Assembly: GCF_003289945.1 (NCBI RefSeq) | Contig: NZ_QMBP01000012.1 | Coordinates: forward strand, 1-64,000 | Source of the DNA: Mesorhizobium hawassense | Lineage (GTDB): Bacteria > Pseudomonadota > Alphaproteobacteria > Rhizobiales > Rhizobiaceae | Direction: 5' to 3' | DNA length: 64,000 nucleotides | In this document: positions 29,417 through 38,323 of the stretch, piece after piece | How the letters are laid out: the number at the start of each line of letters is the position of its first letter | Numbering within the stretch: position 1 is the stretch's first letter | Position numbers and translations under genes: made by a program | The notes under the pieces: model-generated | Database searches by the model: none | Told to the model about the DNA's origin: nothing | The model's input: the letters and a program-made list of their open reading frames with translations, nothing else

Positions 29417-30829
29417 ATGTTGAGCCGACCCCGATCAATATTTGGCGAATCGACCTCTCTCGGCCGGACCGCGCGCGGCTTCGCAACACTTCTGCTTGCC
29501 GCTGCCGTCGCCCTTTCGGGTTCGGTCAGTGCCTTCGCCCAGAACGTGCCCGTGGTGCGCGATGCCGAGATCGAGGCACTGGTGCGCGACTATGCGCGGC
29601 CGATCTTCAAGGCGGCAGGCCTCGCCAATGACGGCATCGACATCGTTCTGGTCAACGACCAGAGTTTCAACGCCTTCGTCACTGGACGGCGCCTGTTCAT
29701 CAACACCGGCGCGCTGGTGACCGCCGAAACGCCGAACGAGATCATCGGGGTCATCGCGCACGAGGCCGGCCACATCGCCGGCGGGCACCAGCAGAAATTG
29801 CGCGACCAGCTCGACCGCGCCAAGACCATGGCCATCATCGCCACGCTGCTCGGCGCCGGCGCGATCGTCGCCGGCGCCACCACCAACAGCAAGGGCCTGG
29901 CGGGCGCCGGCATGGGCGTCGCCGCCGGCGGCGGCGAGATGGCGCAGCGCTCAATCCTTGCCTATCAGCGAACCGAGGAGATCACCGCCGACCGCTCGGC
30001 GATCACCTATCTGAACGCCACAGGCCAGTCCGGCATGGGCATGCTGAAGACGTTCGCCCGCTTCCAGAGCGCGCTGTCGCTCTCCGGCACCCAGGTCGAC
30101 CCTTACCGGATCAGCCATCCGATGCCGCAGGAGCGCATCGCCAACCTCGAAGTGCTCGTCAAGCAAAGTCCCTTCGTCAACGCTATCGATCCGCCTGCGC
30201 TGCAGCAGCGGCACGACATGATGCGTGTCAAGATCGCCGCCTATATGCAGGGCCAGGCGGCCGTTGCGCGGTTGATGCGCAAGAATCCGACCAGCCTCGC
30301 CTCGCGCTATGGCGACGCGCAGCAGACCTATCTCTACGGCAATCCGACAGCTGCCTTGACCAAGACGGCGGCGCTGATCAAGGAGCAGCCGAAGAACCCC
30401 TATTTCCAGGAGCTGCGCGGCGACATCCTGATGAAGATCAACAAGCCGCAGGACGCGGCGGACGCCTATGCCAAGGCGGCCAGCCTCGATCCCGCGCGCT
30501 CCGGACTGCTGCTGGTCTCTCTCGGCCAGGCGCTGATGGCCGTGGGCACGCCCGATTCGCTGAAGAAGGCCGTGGTCCAGCTCAACAACGGCGTTGGGCG
30601 CGACAAGGAGAATGCCGAAGCCTATCGCTTTCTGGCGCAGGCCTATGGCGAAGAGGGCGATATCCCGGCCGCCGACCTCGCCACCGCCGAAGGCCACTAC
30701 TACGCGGGCGACTACAAAAACGCGAAGATCTTCGCCATGCGCGCTCAACAGAAATTGAAGCGCGGCGAACCCCGCTGGGTGCGCGCTCAGGATATTATAA
30801 ACTATACGCCATCTAATAAACCGAAATGA
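29417..30829 (+). CDS. M48-family periplasmic metalloprotease with TPR tail (BepA-like)
   Basis: About 470 residues from the ATG at 29417. A signal peptide (FATLLLAAAVALSGSVSAFA) precedes the M48 zinc protease domain with HEAGH (VIAHEAGHIAGGH) and the third ligand Glu in RTEEITADRSA. A C-terminal TPR region follows (RGDILMKINKPQDAADAYAKA..., EAYRFLAQAYGEEGD). BepA relatives assemble or degrade outer-membrane beta-barrel proteins such as LptD. The following thiol-disulfide protein gene starts 59 bp later and fits a periplasmic protein-quality unit. Confidence 0.93.
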   Translation: MLSRPRSIFGESTSLGRTARGFATLLLAAAVALSGSVSAFAQNVPVVRDAEIEALVRDYARPIFKAAGLANDGIDIVLVNDQSFNAFVTGRRLFINTGALVTAETPNEIIGVIAHEAGHIAGGHQQKLRDQLDRAKTMAIIATLLGAGAIVAGATTNSKGLAGAGMGVAAGGGEMAQRSILAYQRTEEITADRSAITYLNATGQSGMGMLKTFARFQSALSLSGTQVDPYRISHPMPQERIANLEVLVKQSPFVNAIDPPALQQRHDMMRVKIAAYMQGQAAVARLMRKNPTSLASRYGDAQQTYLYGNPTAALTKTAALIKEQPKNPYFQELRGDILMKINKPQDAADAYAKAASLDPARSGLLLVSLGQALMAVGTPDSLKKAVVQLNNGVGRDKENAEAYRFLAQAYGEEGDIPAADLATAEGHYYAGDYKNAKIFAMRAQQKLKRGEPRWVRAQDIINYTPSNKPK

Positions 30830-30888
30830 ACCTCCCGAACGCCGGCGGCGACCAAGGCGGACTGGGAAAGGCAAAAGGAACGACGATC

Positions 30889-31716
30889 ATGAACAAGGCA
30901 ATCCTGCTTGGCAGTGCTGGCGGTCTGGCGGTGGCGCTCGGCATGCTGGCCTTCGGCTTCGTGGCGGGAAACCCGCAGGCCGCGAAGGCCGACACCGTGC
31001 AGGTGGCCCAGGTCACGTCTTCCACCGACACCAAGGCCTCCGCCGACACCAAGATCGATCGCAAGGAGGTCGAGGGCATCATCCGCGACTATCTCTTGAA
31101 GAATCCGGAAGTCCTGCTCGAGGTGCAGGACGCGCTAGAGGCCAAGCAGAAAGAAGAGCAGCGCCTCGCCGCGCTTGGCGTGATCAAGAACTCAAAGGAC
31201 GAGATCTTCAACTCCACCTTCGATGGCGTCGTCGGCAACCCGAAGGGCAAGGTCACGATCGTCGAGTTCTACGACTACAATTGCGGTTTCTGCAAACGCG
31301 CCATCGAGGACATGAAGGCTTTGACCAAGTCCGACCCGGACCTGCGCTTCGTGCTCAAGGAGTTCCCGATCCTCAGCCCGGATTCGCAGAAGGCCAGTGT
31401 CGTCTCCATGGCGTTTCATCTGATGCACCCGGAGAAATACGGCGAGTTCCACACCGCGCTGCTCGGCGGCCAGGGCCGCGCCACCGAAGCGACCGCCATC
31501 AAGGTGGCGCTTTCGCTCGGTGCCGACGAGGCGGCCCTGCGCGAGAAGATGAAGGATCCCAGCATCGCCGAAACGCTCTCGCGCACCTATGACCTCGCGA
31601 CGAAACTGTCGATCACTGGCACACCGTCCTATGTGGTCGGCAACGAGGTGATCTTCGGAGCTCTCGGCCAGCAGGTCCTGGCGGAAAAGATCGAAGAGGC
31701 AAAGAGTGCGCTCTAG
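30889..31716 (+). CDS. DsbA-family thiol-disulfide oxidoreductase
   Basis: A 275-residue protein from the ATG at 30889 with an AAAGGAA ribosome site. A signal peptide (GSAGGLAVALGMLAFGFVAG) precedes a helical N-terminal extension (RKEVEGIIRDYLLKNPEVLLEVQDALE, like ScsC/BdbD-type proteins). The thioredoxin fold has CGFC (FYDYNCGFCKRAIED) and the cis-Pro region TGTPSYVVG. It likely introduces or isomerises disulfides in periplasmic proteins. Confidence 0.92.
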   Translation: MNKAILLGSAGGLAVALGMLAFGFVAGNPQAAKADTVQVAQVTSSTDTKASADTKIDRKEVEGIIRDYLLKNPEVLLEVQDALEAKQKEEQRLAALGVIKNSKDEIFNSTFDGVVGNPKGKVTIVEFYDYNCGFCKRAIEDMKALTKSDPDLRFVLKEFPILSPDSQKASVVSMAFHLMHPEKYGEFHTALLGGQGRATEATAIKVALSLGADEAALREKMKDPSIAETLSRTYDLATKLSITGTPSYVVGNEVIFGALGQQVLAEKIEEAKSAL

Positions 31717-31847
31717 CACCGGCGGGTGCAAAAGCCTGCCGCTGTGGACAGCGAAAGAACGCACTTGCGCTCTTTTCGCGGGCGGCTATGCCCATTATAG
31801 AGGCCCAGTGCGCCGGCTTGGGGTCGGCGTGGAACAAGGTCGGCATA

Positions 31848-32282
31848 TTGAAAACGATTTTCGTCCTCAACGGTCCCAATCTCAATGCGCTCGGCAAGCG
31901 CGAGCCGGGAATTTATGGCGGCAAGACGCTTGCGGCCATCGCCGAGGACTGCAAGGCGGCAGGCGCCGCGCTCGGGCTCGAGATCGATTTTCGCCAATCC
32001 AACCATGAGGGCGACTTGGTCGACTGGATCCAGGAAGCCGGCGAAAAGGCGGCAGGCATCGTCATCAACCCCGGTGCCTACAGCCACACCTCGATCGCCA
32101 TTCATGACGCAATTCGCGCCGCGGCACCCCTGCCCGTCGTAGAAGTCCATCTTTCCAACATCCACGCGCGGGAGCCCTTCCGCCACGTCTCCATGGTCGC
32201 GCCGGTCGCTGTCGGCATGATCTGCGGGTTCGGGCCGCTCGGCTACACGCTCGCGCTACAGGCATTGGCGGCACGCCTGTGA
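31848..32282 (+). CDS. aroQ: 3-dehydroquinate dehydratase, type II
   Basis: About 144 residues. Shikimate-pathway enzyme converting 3-dehydroquinate to 3-dehydroshikimate. The core is FVLNGPNLNALGKREPGIYGG (catalytic Tyr in GIYGG), then RQSNHEGDLVDWI, NPGAYSHTSIAI and VEVHLSNIHAREPFRH. I favour the TTG at 31848 because the family begins two or three residues before FVLNGPNLN. The frame extends to an ATG at 31788. It is directly followed by accB and accC, as in many rhizobia. Confidence 0.93.
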   Translation: MKTIFVLNGPNLNALGKREPGIYGGKTLAAIAEDCKAAGAALGLEIDFRQSNHEGDLVDWIQEAGEKAAGIVINPGAYSHTSIAIHDAIRAAAPLPVVEVHLSNIHAREPFRHVSMVAPVAVGMICGFGPLGYTLALQALAARL

Positions 32283-32308
32283 CCGGCCCCCAAACAGAAG
32301 GCTCGAAA

Positions 32309-32773
32309 ATGTCGATAAAAAAGACCGGTGTTGACCAGCAGTTGATCCGCGACCTGGCGGGCATTCTGAACGACACCAATCTGACCGAGATCGAGGTTGA
32401 GCTCGGCGACCTCAAGGTGCGCGTGTCGCGCCAGTCGCAGGCCGTCCATGCGGTTGCCGCACCGCTGCCGGCGATCGCCGCGGTTCCAGCAGCCGCCCAG
32501 GCGGCCGCGGTCGCAACCGCCGCGTCCGCCGATCCGGCCAAGAACGCCGTGCCCTCGCCGATGGTCGGCACGGCCTATCTGGCGCCCTCGCCCGATGCCA
32601 AGGCGTTCATCGAAGTCGGTCAGAGGGTGAAGGAAGGCCAGACGCTGCTCATCATCGAAGCGATGAAGACGATGAACCAGATCCCCTCGCCGCGCGCCGG
32701 CACGGTGACGGCGATCCTCATCGAGGACGCCCAGCCGGTCGAATACGGCATGCCGCTGGTGGTCCTCGAGTAG
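32309..32773 (+). CDS. accB: Biotin carboxyl carrier protein of acetyl-CoA carboxylase
   Basis: A 154-residue protein. The N-terminal helical segment (QQLIRDLAGILNDTNLTEIEVELGDLKVRVSR) is followed by a flexible Ala/Pro/Val linker (about 50-85). The biotinyl domain has PMVGTAYLAPSPDAK and the biotinylated lysine in EAMKTMN. It carries CO2 between biotin carboxylase and carboxyltransferase in fatty-acid synthesis. The start at 32309 leaves 26 bp after aroQ; accC follows 19 bp later. Confidence 0.96.
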   Translation: MSIKKTGVDQQLIRDLAGILNDTNLTEIEVELGDLKVRVSRQSQAVHAVAAPLPAIAAVPAAAQAAAVATAASADPAKNAVPSPMVGTAYLAPSPDAKAFIEVGQRVKEGQTLLIIEAMKTMNQIPSPRAGTVTAILIEDAQPVEYGMPLVVLE

Positions 32774-32792
32774 AGCCGGGAACAACCAAGAG

Positions 32793-34136
32793 ATGTTCCA
32801 GAAGATCCTCATCGCCAATCGTGGCGAAATCGCTCTGAGGGTGCTGCGCGCCTGCAAGGAGCTCGGCATCCAGACAGTCGTGGTCCATTCGACTGCCGAT
32901 TCCGATGCCATGCATGTGCGGCTTGCCGACGAGAGCGTCTGCATCGGCCCGCCGCCCTCGCGCGAGAGCTATCTCAACATCCACCAGATCGTCGCCGCCT
33001 GCGAGATCACCGGCGCCGACGCCGTGCATCCGGGCTACGGCTTCCTGTCCGAAAACGCCAAGTTCGCCGACATTCTCGCCGCCCACAACATCACCTTCAT
33101 CGGCCCGTCGGGCGACCACATCCGCATCATGGGCGACAAGATCGAGGCCAAGCGCACGGCGAAGCGCCTGGGCATCCCGGTCGTGCCCGGTTCCGACGGC
33201 GCGATCAGCGACGACAAGGAAGCCAAGCGCGTCGCCGCCGAAATCGGCTATCCGGTGATCATCAAGGCCTCGGCCGGTGGCGGTGGCCGCGGCATGAAGG
33301 TGGCGCACACCGAGGCGGACCTCGAAGTCGCGCTGGCGACGGCAAAGTCGGAAGCGGGCGCGGCCTTCGGCGACGATGCCGTCTATATCGAGAAGTATCT
33401 GCAGAAGCCGCGCCATATCGAGGTGCAGGTGTTCGGTGACGGCGCCGGCCGCGGCGTGCATTTCGGCGAACGCGACTGCTCGTTGCAGCGTCGTCACCAG
33501 AAGGTCTGGGAAGAAGCCAATTCGCCGGCGCTCAATGCGGAGGAGCGTTCGCGCATCGGCGGCATCTGCGCCACAGCCATTGCCGATCTCGGCTATTCGG
33601 GCGCCGGCACGATCGAATTCCTCTACGAAAATGGCGAGTTCTATTTCATCGAAATGAACACCCGCCTGCAGGTCGAGCATCCGGTGACCGAAGCGATCAC
33701 CGGCATCGACCTAGTTCATGAGCAGATCCGCGTTGCTTCCGGCGGCGGGCTGTCGGTCCGGCAGGAAGACATCAAGTTCAACGGCCATGCCATCGAGTGC
33801 CGCATCAACGCCGAGGACCCGCGCACCTTCACGCCCTCGCCGGGTACGATCACGCATTTCCACACGCCAGGCGGCCTCGGCATCCGCGTCGATTCCGGCG
33901 TCTATTCCGGCTACAAGATCCCGCCCTATTACGACAGCCTGATCGGCAAGCTGATCGTGCATGGCCGCAACCGCGTCGAATGCATGATGCGGCTGCGCCG
34001 CGCGCTCGACGAATTCGTCGTCGACGGCATCAAGACGACGCTGCCGCTGTTTCGCGACCTCGTCGGCAACCCCGACATCGCCAATGGCGACTACGACATC
34101 CACTGGCTGGAAAAATACCTGGCCAAGGATGAGTAG
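32793..34136 (+). CDS. accC: Biotin carboxylase subunit of acetyl-CoA carboxylase
   Basis: A 447-residue ATP-grasp enzyme. The N-terminal domain is MFQKILIANRGEIALRVLRAC. The glycine-rich ATP loop is KASAGGGGRGMK, and the catalytic motifs are FIEMNTRLQVEHPVTE and CRINAEDP. It carboxylates the biotin on AccB using bicarbonate and ATP. It is immediately followed by aat, 12 bp away, so all four genes aroQ-accB-accC-aat are likely one transcript. Confidence 0.97.
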   Translation: MFQKILIANRGEIALRVLRACKELGIQTVVVHSTADSDAMHVRLADESVCIGPPPSRESYLNIHQIVAACEITGADAVHPGYGFLSENAKFADILAAHNITFIGPSGDHIRIMGDKIEAKRTAKRLGIPVVPGSDGAISDDKEAKRVAAEIGYPVIIKASAGGGGRGMKVAHTEADLEVALATAKSEAGAAFGDDAVYIEKYLQKPRHIEVQVFGDGAGRGVHFGERDCSLQRRHQKVWEEANSPALNAEERSRIGGICATAIADLGYSGAGTIEFLYENGEFYFIEMNTRLQVEHPVTEAITGIDLVHEQIRVASGGGLSVRQEDIKFNGHAIECRINAEDPRTFTPSPGTITHFHTPGGLGIRVDSGVYSGYKIPPYYDSLIGKLIVHGRNRVECMMRLRRALDEFVVDGIKTTLPLFRDLVGNPDIANGDYDIHWLEKYLAKDE

Positions 34137-34148
34137 CACGGGGATGCG

Positions 34149-34766
34149 ATGACCCGCCCCTACGCGCCAGGCTATCGCATCCCGACCGACCTTTTGTTGA
34201 GGGCCTACGCCTCGGGTGTCTTCCCGATGGCCGAGAGCGCCAACGACCCGGAAGTGTTCTGGGTACGGCCGGAAACGCGCGGCATCATTCCGCTGGACGG
34301 CTTCCACACGCCGCGCAGCCTCAGGAAGACGATCCGCAGGCATCCATTCGACATCCGCTACGACTTCGATTTCGAGGCGACGATCGACGGCTGCGCCGAA
34401 AAGCGCGAGGAGCGGCGCTCGACCTGGATCAATGCGCCGATCCGCGAAGCCTATGTCGATCTCTATCGTCTGGGCCACTGCCATTCGGTCGAGGCGTGGC
34501 GAGAGGAACGGCTGGTCGGCGGTCTCTATGGCGTCTCGCTCGGTCGCGTGTTCTTCGGCGAAAGCATGTTCGCCAGGGAAACCGATGCGTCGAAGACCTG
34601 CCTCCACTATCTCGTCGAGCGCCTGAAGGCGCGCGGCTTCGCGCTGCTCGACACGCAGTTCACCACCGAGCACCTCAAGCGCTTCGGCGCCGTCGACGTG
34701 CCGCGCGGCCAGTACGAGAAGCTGCTCGCCGAGGCGCTGAAGGGCGAGGCTGTCTTCTATCCTTGA
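34149..34766 (+). CDS. aat: Leucyl/phenylalanyl-tRNA-protein transferase
   Basis: A 205-residue enzyme of the N-degron pathway that adds Leu or Phe to N-terminal Arg/Lys proteins, marking them for ClpAP. Family motifs are AYASGVFPMAES, FWVRPETRGIIPLDGFH, WINAPIREAYVDLYRLGHCHSVEAW, VGGLYGVSLGRVFFGESMF and LDTQFTTEHLKRFGA. The length is typical for alphaproteobacteria. Confidence 0.96.
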   Translation: MTRPYAPGYRIPTDLLLRAYASGVFPMAESANDPEVFWVRPETRGIIPLDGFHTPRSLRKTIRRHPFDIRYDFDFEATIDGCAEKREERRSTWINAPIREAYVDLYRLGHCHSVEAWREERLVGGLYGVSLGRVFFGESMFARETDASKTCLHYLVERLKARGFALLDTQFTTEHLKRFGAVDVPRGQYEKLLAEALKGEAVFYP

Positions 34767-34769
34767 GGT

Positions 34770-35144
34770 TCAAACCTCCATCGGCGCCTGCGCATGGAAC
34801 ATCATCTTCCAGCCGTCGGCACGGTGGACATAGCCGGTGCTGACCAGCGCGGCATAGGATTCGCCGTTCTCTCGCGTCGCGCGCGCCTCGTAAGTCAGCA
34901 TGACTATGTCGCTGCCCGGCTCGACCATACCCTTCAGCTCGATGTCGAGGTCGCGCCATCGATTGGGCTTGCTGGCTGTCGCTGCCAGTTCGGCATTGGT
35001 CATCGCCTTGGCCATCCGGGGGAACGCCACAAGGCACTCCACATCGGCATTGGCTTCATAATAGGCGGAATCGCCAGACCAAAAGCCTCTCTCGAGATCG
35101 AGAAGCTCCTGCTTGTTGGCGGTGATCGGTTTCGTGGTGGTCAT
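34770..35144 (-). CDS. NTF2-like (DUF4440-type) protein
   Basis: A 124-residue protein. The fold is suggested by an N-terminal helix (ANKQELLDLERGFWSGDSAYYEANAD), a strand-turn pattern (VECLVAFPRMAKAMTNAELAATA) and C-terminal strands (VMLTYEARATRENGESYAALVSTGYVHRADGWKMMFHAQAP). NTF2-like proteins range from isomerases to small-ligand binders, and no catalytic residues are recognised. A GAGGAGG ribosome site (35152-35158) fixes the start. The gene converges with aat. Confidence 0.85.
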   Translation of the reverse strand: MTTTKPITANKQELLDLERGFWSGDSAYYEANADVECLVAFPRMAKAMTNAELAATASKPNRWRDLDIELKGMVEPGSDIVMLTYEARATRENGESYAALVSTGYVHRADGWKMMFHAQAPMEV

Positions 35145-35203
35145 CGCGGAATCCTCCTCGCCTTGCCGATTCGGAACGGCTGAAGGGCGGGCAGGTTCCG
35201 GTA

Positions 35204-35761
35204 TCAGTTGGTGCTGGAAGGCTCGTCGTCGGCCGGCTCGGGCGCGGTGTCGGCCGGTTGAGCGGCAGCCTTGGGCTTGGCGGCTTCGGTCTTCGGCTTG
35301 GCCGTGTCGGCCTTGGCCGCGGTCGGCGGCGGCACGTCCGACTTCTGCTTGCAGCCCTTCAGCCATACGTCATAGACGGCGTGCTCGACGGCGTTGAGAC
35401 CAGGGCTTTCGGCAAACATCCAGCCGGTGAAGATGCGGCGGATCTTGCGGTCGAGCGTGATCTCGTCGACCTCGACGAAGGAATCGGTCTTGGGCTGCTC
35501 GGTGTCCGGCCGCGAATAGCAGACCCGCGGCGTCACCTGCAAAGCGCCGAACTGCACGGTCTCGTCGACATAGACGTCGAAGGTGATGATGCGGCCGGTG
35601 ATCTTGTCGATGCCTGCGAACTCGGCGACCGGATTGGTGATGCGATCGGTGGCCGCGGGTGCCGCGGCCGGCGCCTGCGCCGCGGCGAAGGCCGCCGTCG
35701 AGGCAATGAGAATGGACGTCGCCGCGATCAGCGCCTTTGAGATATGGCCGAAAGAGCTCAT
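35204..35761 (-). CDS. DUF2155 periplasmic protein
   Basis: About 185 residues. A signal peptide (ALIAATSILIASTAAFAAA) precedes the DUF2155 core: AEFAGIDKITGRIITFDVYVDETVQFGALQVTPRVCYSR, then PKTDSFVEVDEI, FTGWMFAESPGLNAVEHAVYDVWLKGCK, with two conserved cysteines. An Ala/Pro/Lys-rich tail follows. Alphaproteobacteria encode it next to NDUFA12, as here, but its role is unknown. The start is chosen at 35761, before a good hydrophobic signal. Confidence 0.88.
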   Translation of the reverse strand: MSSFGHISKALIAATSILIASTAAFAAAQAPAAAPAATDRITNPVAEFAGIDKITGRIITFDVYVDETVQFGALQVTPRVCYSRPDTEQPKTDSFVEVDEITLDRKIRRIFTGWMFAESPGLNAVEHAVYDVWLKGCKQKSDVPPPTAAKADTAKPKTEAAKPKAAAQPADTAPEPADDEPSSTN

Positions 35762-35893
35762 GCAAATACCGGTGGTTGTGCCCGGGTGATTCTTCAACAC
35801 CCAAGGCTAGTCATGGCTGCGCAGTCAGCAAGCAGCTAAATGCCAATTGTGGCAATAAAGGACCGAAGCGGCGCCTTAGACTACGATCGAGGA

Positions 35894-36292
35894 TTATGAT
35901 CCCGGCGTCCAGGCGTCGTAGTCGCCGGTCACCTGCGGACGATGCTGGTTGGTCAGGATCGAACCCTGCGGGCGGTAAGCACCGGGTGTTCCCGTGAGGT
36001 TCGCCCGATGCGGCTTCTGCCACTCGCGAGCCTTGTAGCTCTCGCTCGAGGGAGGCGCGTCGACGCGGTGATGGATCCAGCCATGCCAGCCCGGCGGGAT
36101 CTTCGAGGCTTCAGAATAGTCGCGATAGATGACCCAGCGGCGGGTGCGGCCTTCCGAATCGATGCCACCCTCATAGTAGACGTTGCCGGCTTCGTCCTCG
36201 CCGACCTTCTTGCCGAAGCGCCAGGTGTGCAAGCGGGTGCCGAGCGTCTGGCTGTTCCACCAGGTGAAAAACTGCAGCAGGAAAGTCTTCAT
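35894..36292 (-). CDS. NDUFA12-like NADH dehydrogenase accessory subunit
   Basis: A 132-residue homologue of the mitochondrial complex I subunit NDUFA12 (B17.2). Diagnostic stretches are LLQFFTWWNSQTLGTRLHTWRFGKKVGEDEAGNVYYEG, RRWVIYRDYSEASKIPPGWHGWIHH and KPHRANLTGTPGAYRPQGSI. It is one of the accessory subunits shared by alphaproteobacterial and mitochondrial complex I. It is probably co-transcribed with the DUF2155 gene. Confidence 0.95.
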   Translation of the reverse strand: MKTFLLQFFTWWNSQTLGTRLHTWRFGKKVGEDEAGNVYYEGGIDSEGRTRRWVIYRDYSEASKIPPGWHGWIHHRVDAPPSSESYKAREWQKPHRANLTGTPGAYRPQGSILTNQHRPQVTGDYDAWTPGS

Positions 36293-36408
36293 CCAGATCC
36301 TCGCGGCGGCAGCGGCTGCGCCCGTTTCCTGCTTATGGCGTCACGCCACCGCGAAGGCAAGGGTTTTGCCATGTCCTGAACGTAAATGCTTCGTGCGTTC
36401 CTATTTGA

Positions 36409-36457
36409 TGCATATCGTTATCCCAAAACCGCTGCGCACTTTTGGGCGACATGCATT
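36409..36457. repeat. Palindromic repeat, ATGCATGTCG family (copy 2)
   Basis: Left arm atgcatatcgttatcccaaa (36409-36428) and right arm cttttgggcgacatgcat (36440-36457) around ccgctgcgcac. It matches the 12651-12699 element in both arms. It lies in the 271-bp gap between the divergent NDUFA12 and panB genes. Confidence 0.8.
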
Positions 36458-36563
36458 AAATCGATGCATCCGCCCAGCCGGCCGCCACGCGGCTTGCCAA
36501 GCGCTCCCCGTCTTTCTAAAGCTCGGCCCGTCCGTTCCGGGCGCGCCTTGAGGGAGGTGACGA

Positions 36564-37403
36564 TTGACCCGTGATCCGTCCGCCGACATCCGGATCAACG
36601 CCGAAGACATTCGCCGCCGCAAGGGCGGCGTGCCGATCGTCTGCCTCACCGCCTACACCTATCCTGTCGCCCGCCTGCTCGATCCGCATGTCGACCTGCT
36701 CCTGGTCGGCGACAGCGTCGCCATGGTCCTGCATGGTCACGCCACGACGCTTGGCGCCTCGCTGGAAATGATGATCGCCCACGGCCAGGCCGTGATGCGT
36801 GGCTCGGCCAAAGCCTGCGTCGTGGTGGACATGCCGGCCGGCAGCTATGAGGCCTCGCCCGCCCAAGCCGTGACGGCGGCGAGGCGCATCGTCGAGGAAA
36901 CAGGCTGCCAGGCGGTGAAGCTCGAAGGCGGCGTCGACATCGCCGCGCAGATCGCGGCGATCGTCGCGGCAGGAATACCGGTCATGGGCCATATCGGCCT
37001 GCAGCCGCAGTCGGTGGAAAAGGACGGCGGCTACAAGATCAAGGGCCGGACGCAGGAAAATATCGCGCTTCTGTTCCGCGACGCCGAAGCGGTGGAAAAA
37101 GCCGGCGCCTTCTCGGTCGTCATCGAGGGCACGATGGAGGCGGTGGCCGCGAAGCTGACCCATTACATCTCCATACCGACGATCGGCATAGGCGCCAGCG
37201 TCGACTGCGACGGCCAGATCCTGGTGATCGACGACATGGTCGGGCTGACCGTCGACCGGGTGCCGAAATTCGTCAAGGAATATGCAGACTTGCGCAGCGC
37301 GGTGGCGGATGCGGCGGCGCGTTACGCGGCCGAGGTGCGCAGCCGCGCCTTTCCCAGCCCCGACCACGTCTTCACGACCGAACCCGGCAAGGACGAGACA
37401 TGA
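36564..37403 (+). CDS. panB: 3-methyl-2-oxobutanoate hydroxymethyltransferase
   Basis: A 279-residue TIM-barrel enzyme adding a hydroxymethyl group from 5,10-methylene-THF to ketoisovalerate, the first pantothenate step. Motifs are VCLTAYTYPVARLLDPHVDLLLVGDSVAM (Mg-binding Asp), VVVDMPAGSYE, AVKLEGGVDI and GIGASVDCDGQILVIDDMVG. The TTG at 36564 has an excellent GGAGGTGA ribosome site (36552-36559). Its stop overlaps the panC start by four bases (ATGA). Confidence 0.95.
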   Translation: MTRDPSADIRINAEDIRRRKGGVPIVCLTAYTYPVARLLDPHVDLLLVGDSVAMVLHGHATTLGASLEMMIAHGQAVMRGSAKACVVVDMPAGSYEASPAQAVTAARRIVEETGCQAVKLEGGVDIAAQIAAIVAAGIPVMGHIGLQPQSVEKDGGYKIKGRTQENIALLFRDAEAVEKAGAFSVVIEGTMEAVAAKLTHYISIPTIGIGASVDCDGQILVIDDMVGLTVDRVPKFVKEYADLRSAVADAAARYAAEVRSRAFPSPDHVFTTEPGKDET

Positions 37404-38251
37404 ACGCTCCCATCGTCGTCGACAGCGTCGCCGCCCTTCGCGCGCAGGTCCGGGACTGGCGGCAGGCCGGCCTCGGGGTCGCCATGGTGCCGACCATGGG
37501 CGCGCTGCATGACGGCCACATCTCGCTGATCAGGATCGCGCTCGAACGGGCCGATCGCTGCGTCGTTTCGATCTTCGTCAATCCGACCCAGTTCGCGCCG
37601 ACCGAAGATCTCGATAAATACCCCCGCCAGCTGGCGCGCGATCTCGACCGGTTGCGGGATGCGGGCGCGCATCTCGCCTTCACGCCAGGCGTGGCGGAAA
37701 TGTACCCGACCGGCTTCGCCACCAGGATCTCGGTAGGCGGCCCTTCCTCCGGCCTCGAAACGGACTTCAGGCCGAATTTCTTCGACGGTGTCGCGACCGT
37801 GGTGGCGAAGCTCTTCCTGCAGACGGCGCCCGATTGGGCCGTGTTCGGCGAAAAGGACTACCAGCAGCTTTGCGTCGTCAGGCAGCTCTGCCGCGATCTC
37901 GACCTGCCCGTAGAGATCATCGGCGCGCCGACCGTGCGCGACGCGCGCGGTCTCGCCATGTCGTCGCGCAATGCCTATCTCGGCGAGGCCGAGCTCGACG
38001 TCGCGCGCCAGCTCAACGTGATCCTGCGCCGCACGGCGGCCGAACTCGCGTCCGGCGCGAACGAGATCCGCGCCACGAGCATTGCCACGGAAGCGCTTGC
38101 GCAGGCGGGCTTTCAGAAAGTCGACTATGTCGCCGCACGAGAGGCCGTGACACTCGCCCCCTGGCGATGCGACCGCGATGGCCGGCTGCTCGCGGCAGCC
38201 TGGCTCGGGACGACGAGGCTGATCGACAATGTGGAAATCCGCTCCACCTGA
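37400..38251 (+). CDS. panC: Pantothenate synthetase
   Basis: A 283-residue class I aminoacyl-tRNA-synthetase-like ligase joining pantoate and beta-alanine with ATP. It has GVAMVPTMGALHDGHISLI (the HxGH-type motif), VSIFVNPTQFAPTEDLDKYPR, WAVFGEKDYQQL and AMSSRNAYL (the KMSKS-like loop). It is translationally coupled to panB. Confidence 0.96.
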   Translation: MNAPIVVDSVAALRAQVRDWRQAGLGVAMVPTMGALHDGHISLIRIALERADRCVVSIFVNPTQFAPTEDLDKYPRQLARDLDRLRDAGAHLAFTPGVAEMYPTGFATRISVGGPSSGLETDFRPNFFDGVATVVAKLFLQTAPDWAVFGEKDYQQLCVVRQLCRDLDLPVEIIGAPTVRDARGLAMSSRNAYLGEAELDVARQLNVILRRTAAELASGANEIRATSIATEALAQAGFQKVDYVAAREAVTLAPWRCDRDGRLLAAAWLGTTRLIDNVEIRST

Positions 38252-38261
38252 GCTCGCCCTG

Positions 38262-38282
38262 GCGGATCAGCTGCTGATCCGC
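38262..38282 (+). terminator. Hairpin after panC
   Basis: 9-bp stem gcggatcag (38262-38270) / ctgatccgc (38274-38282) with a three-base loop, then GATTTGTC. It has a weak U tract. It may terminate panBC before the convergent AIM24 gene. Confidence 0.5.
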
Positions 38283-38323
38283 GATTTGTCGCCGCCGCTG
38301 CGCTCCGTCTGACCGCGTAACGC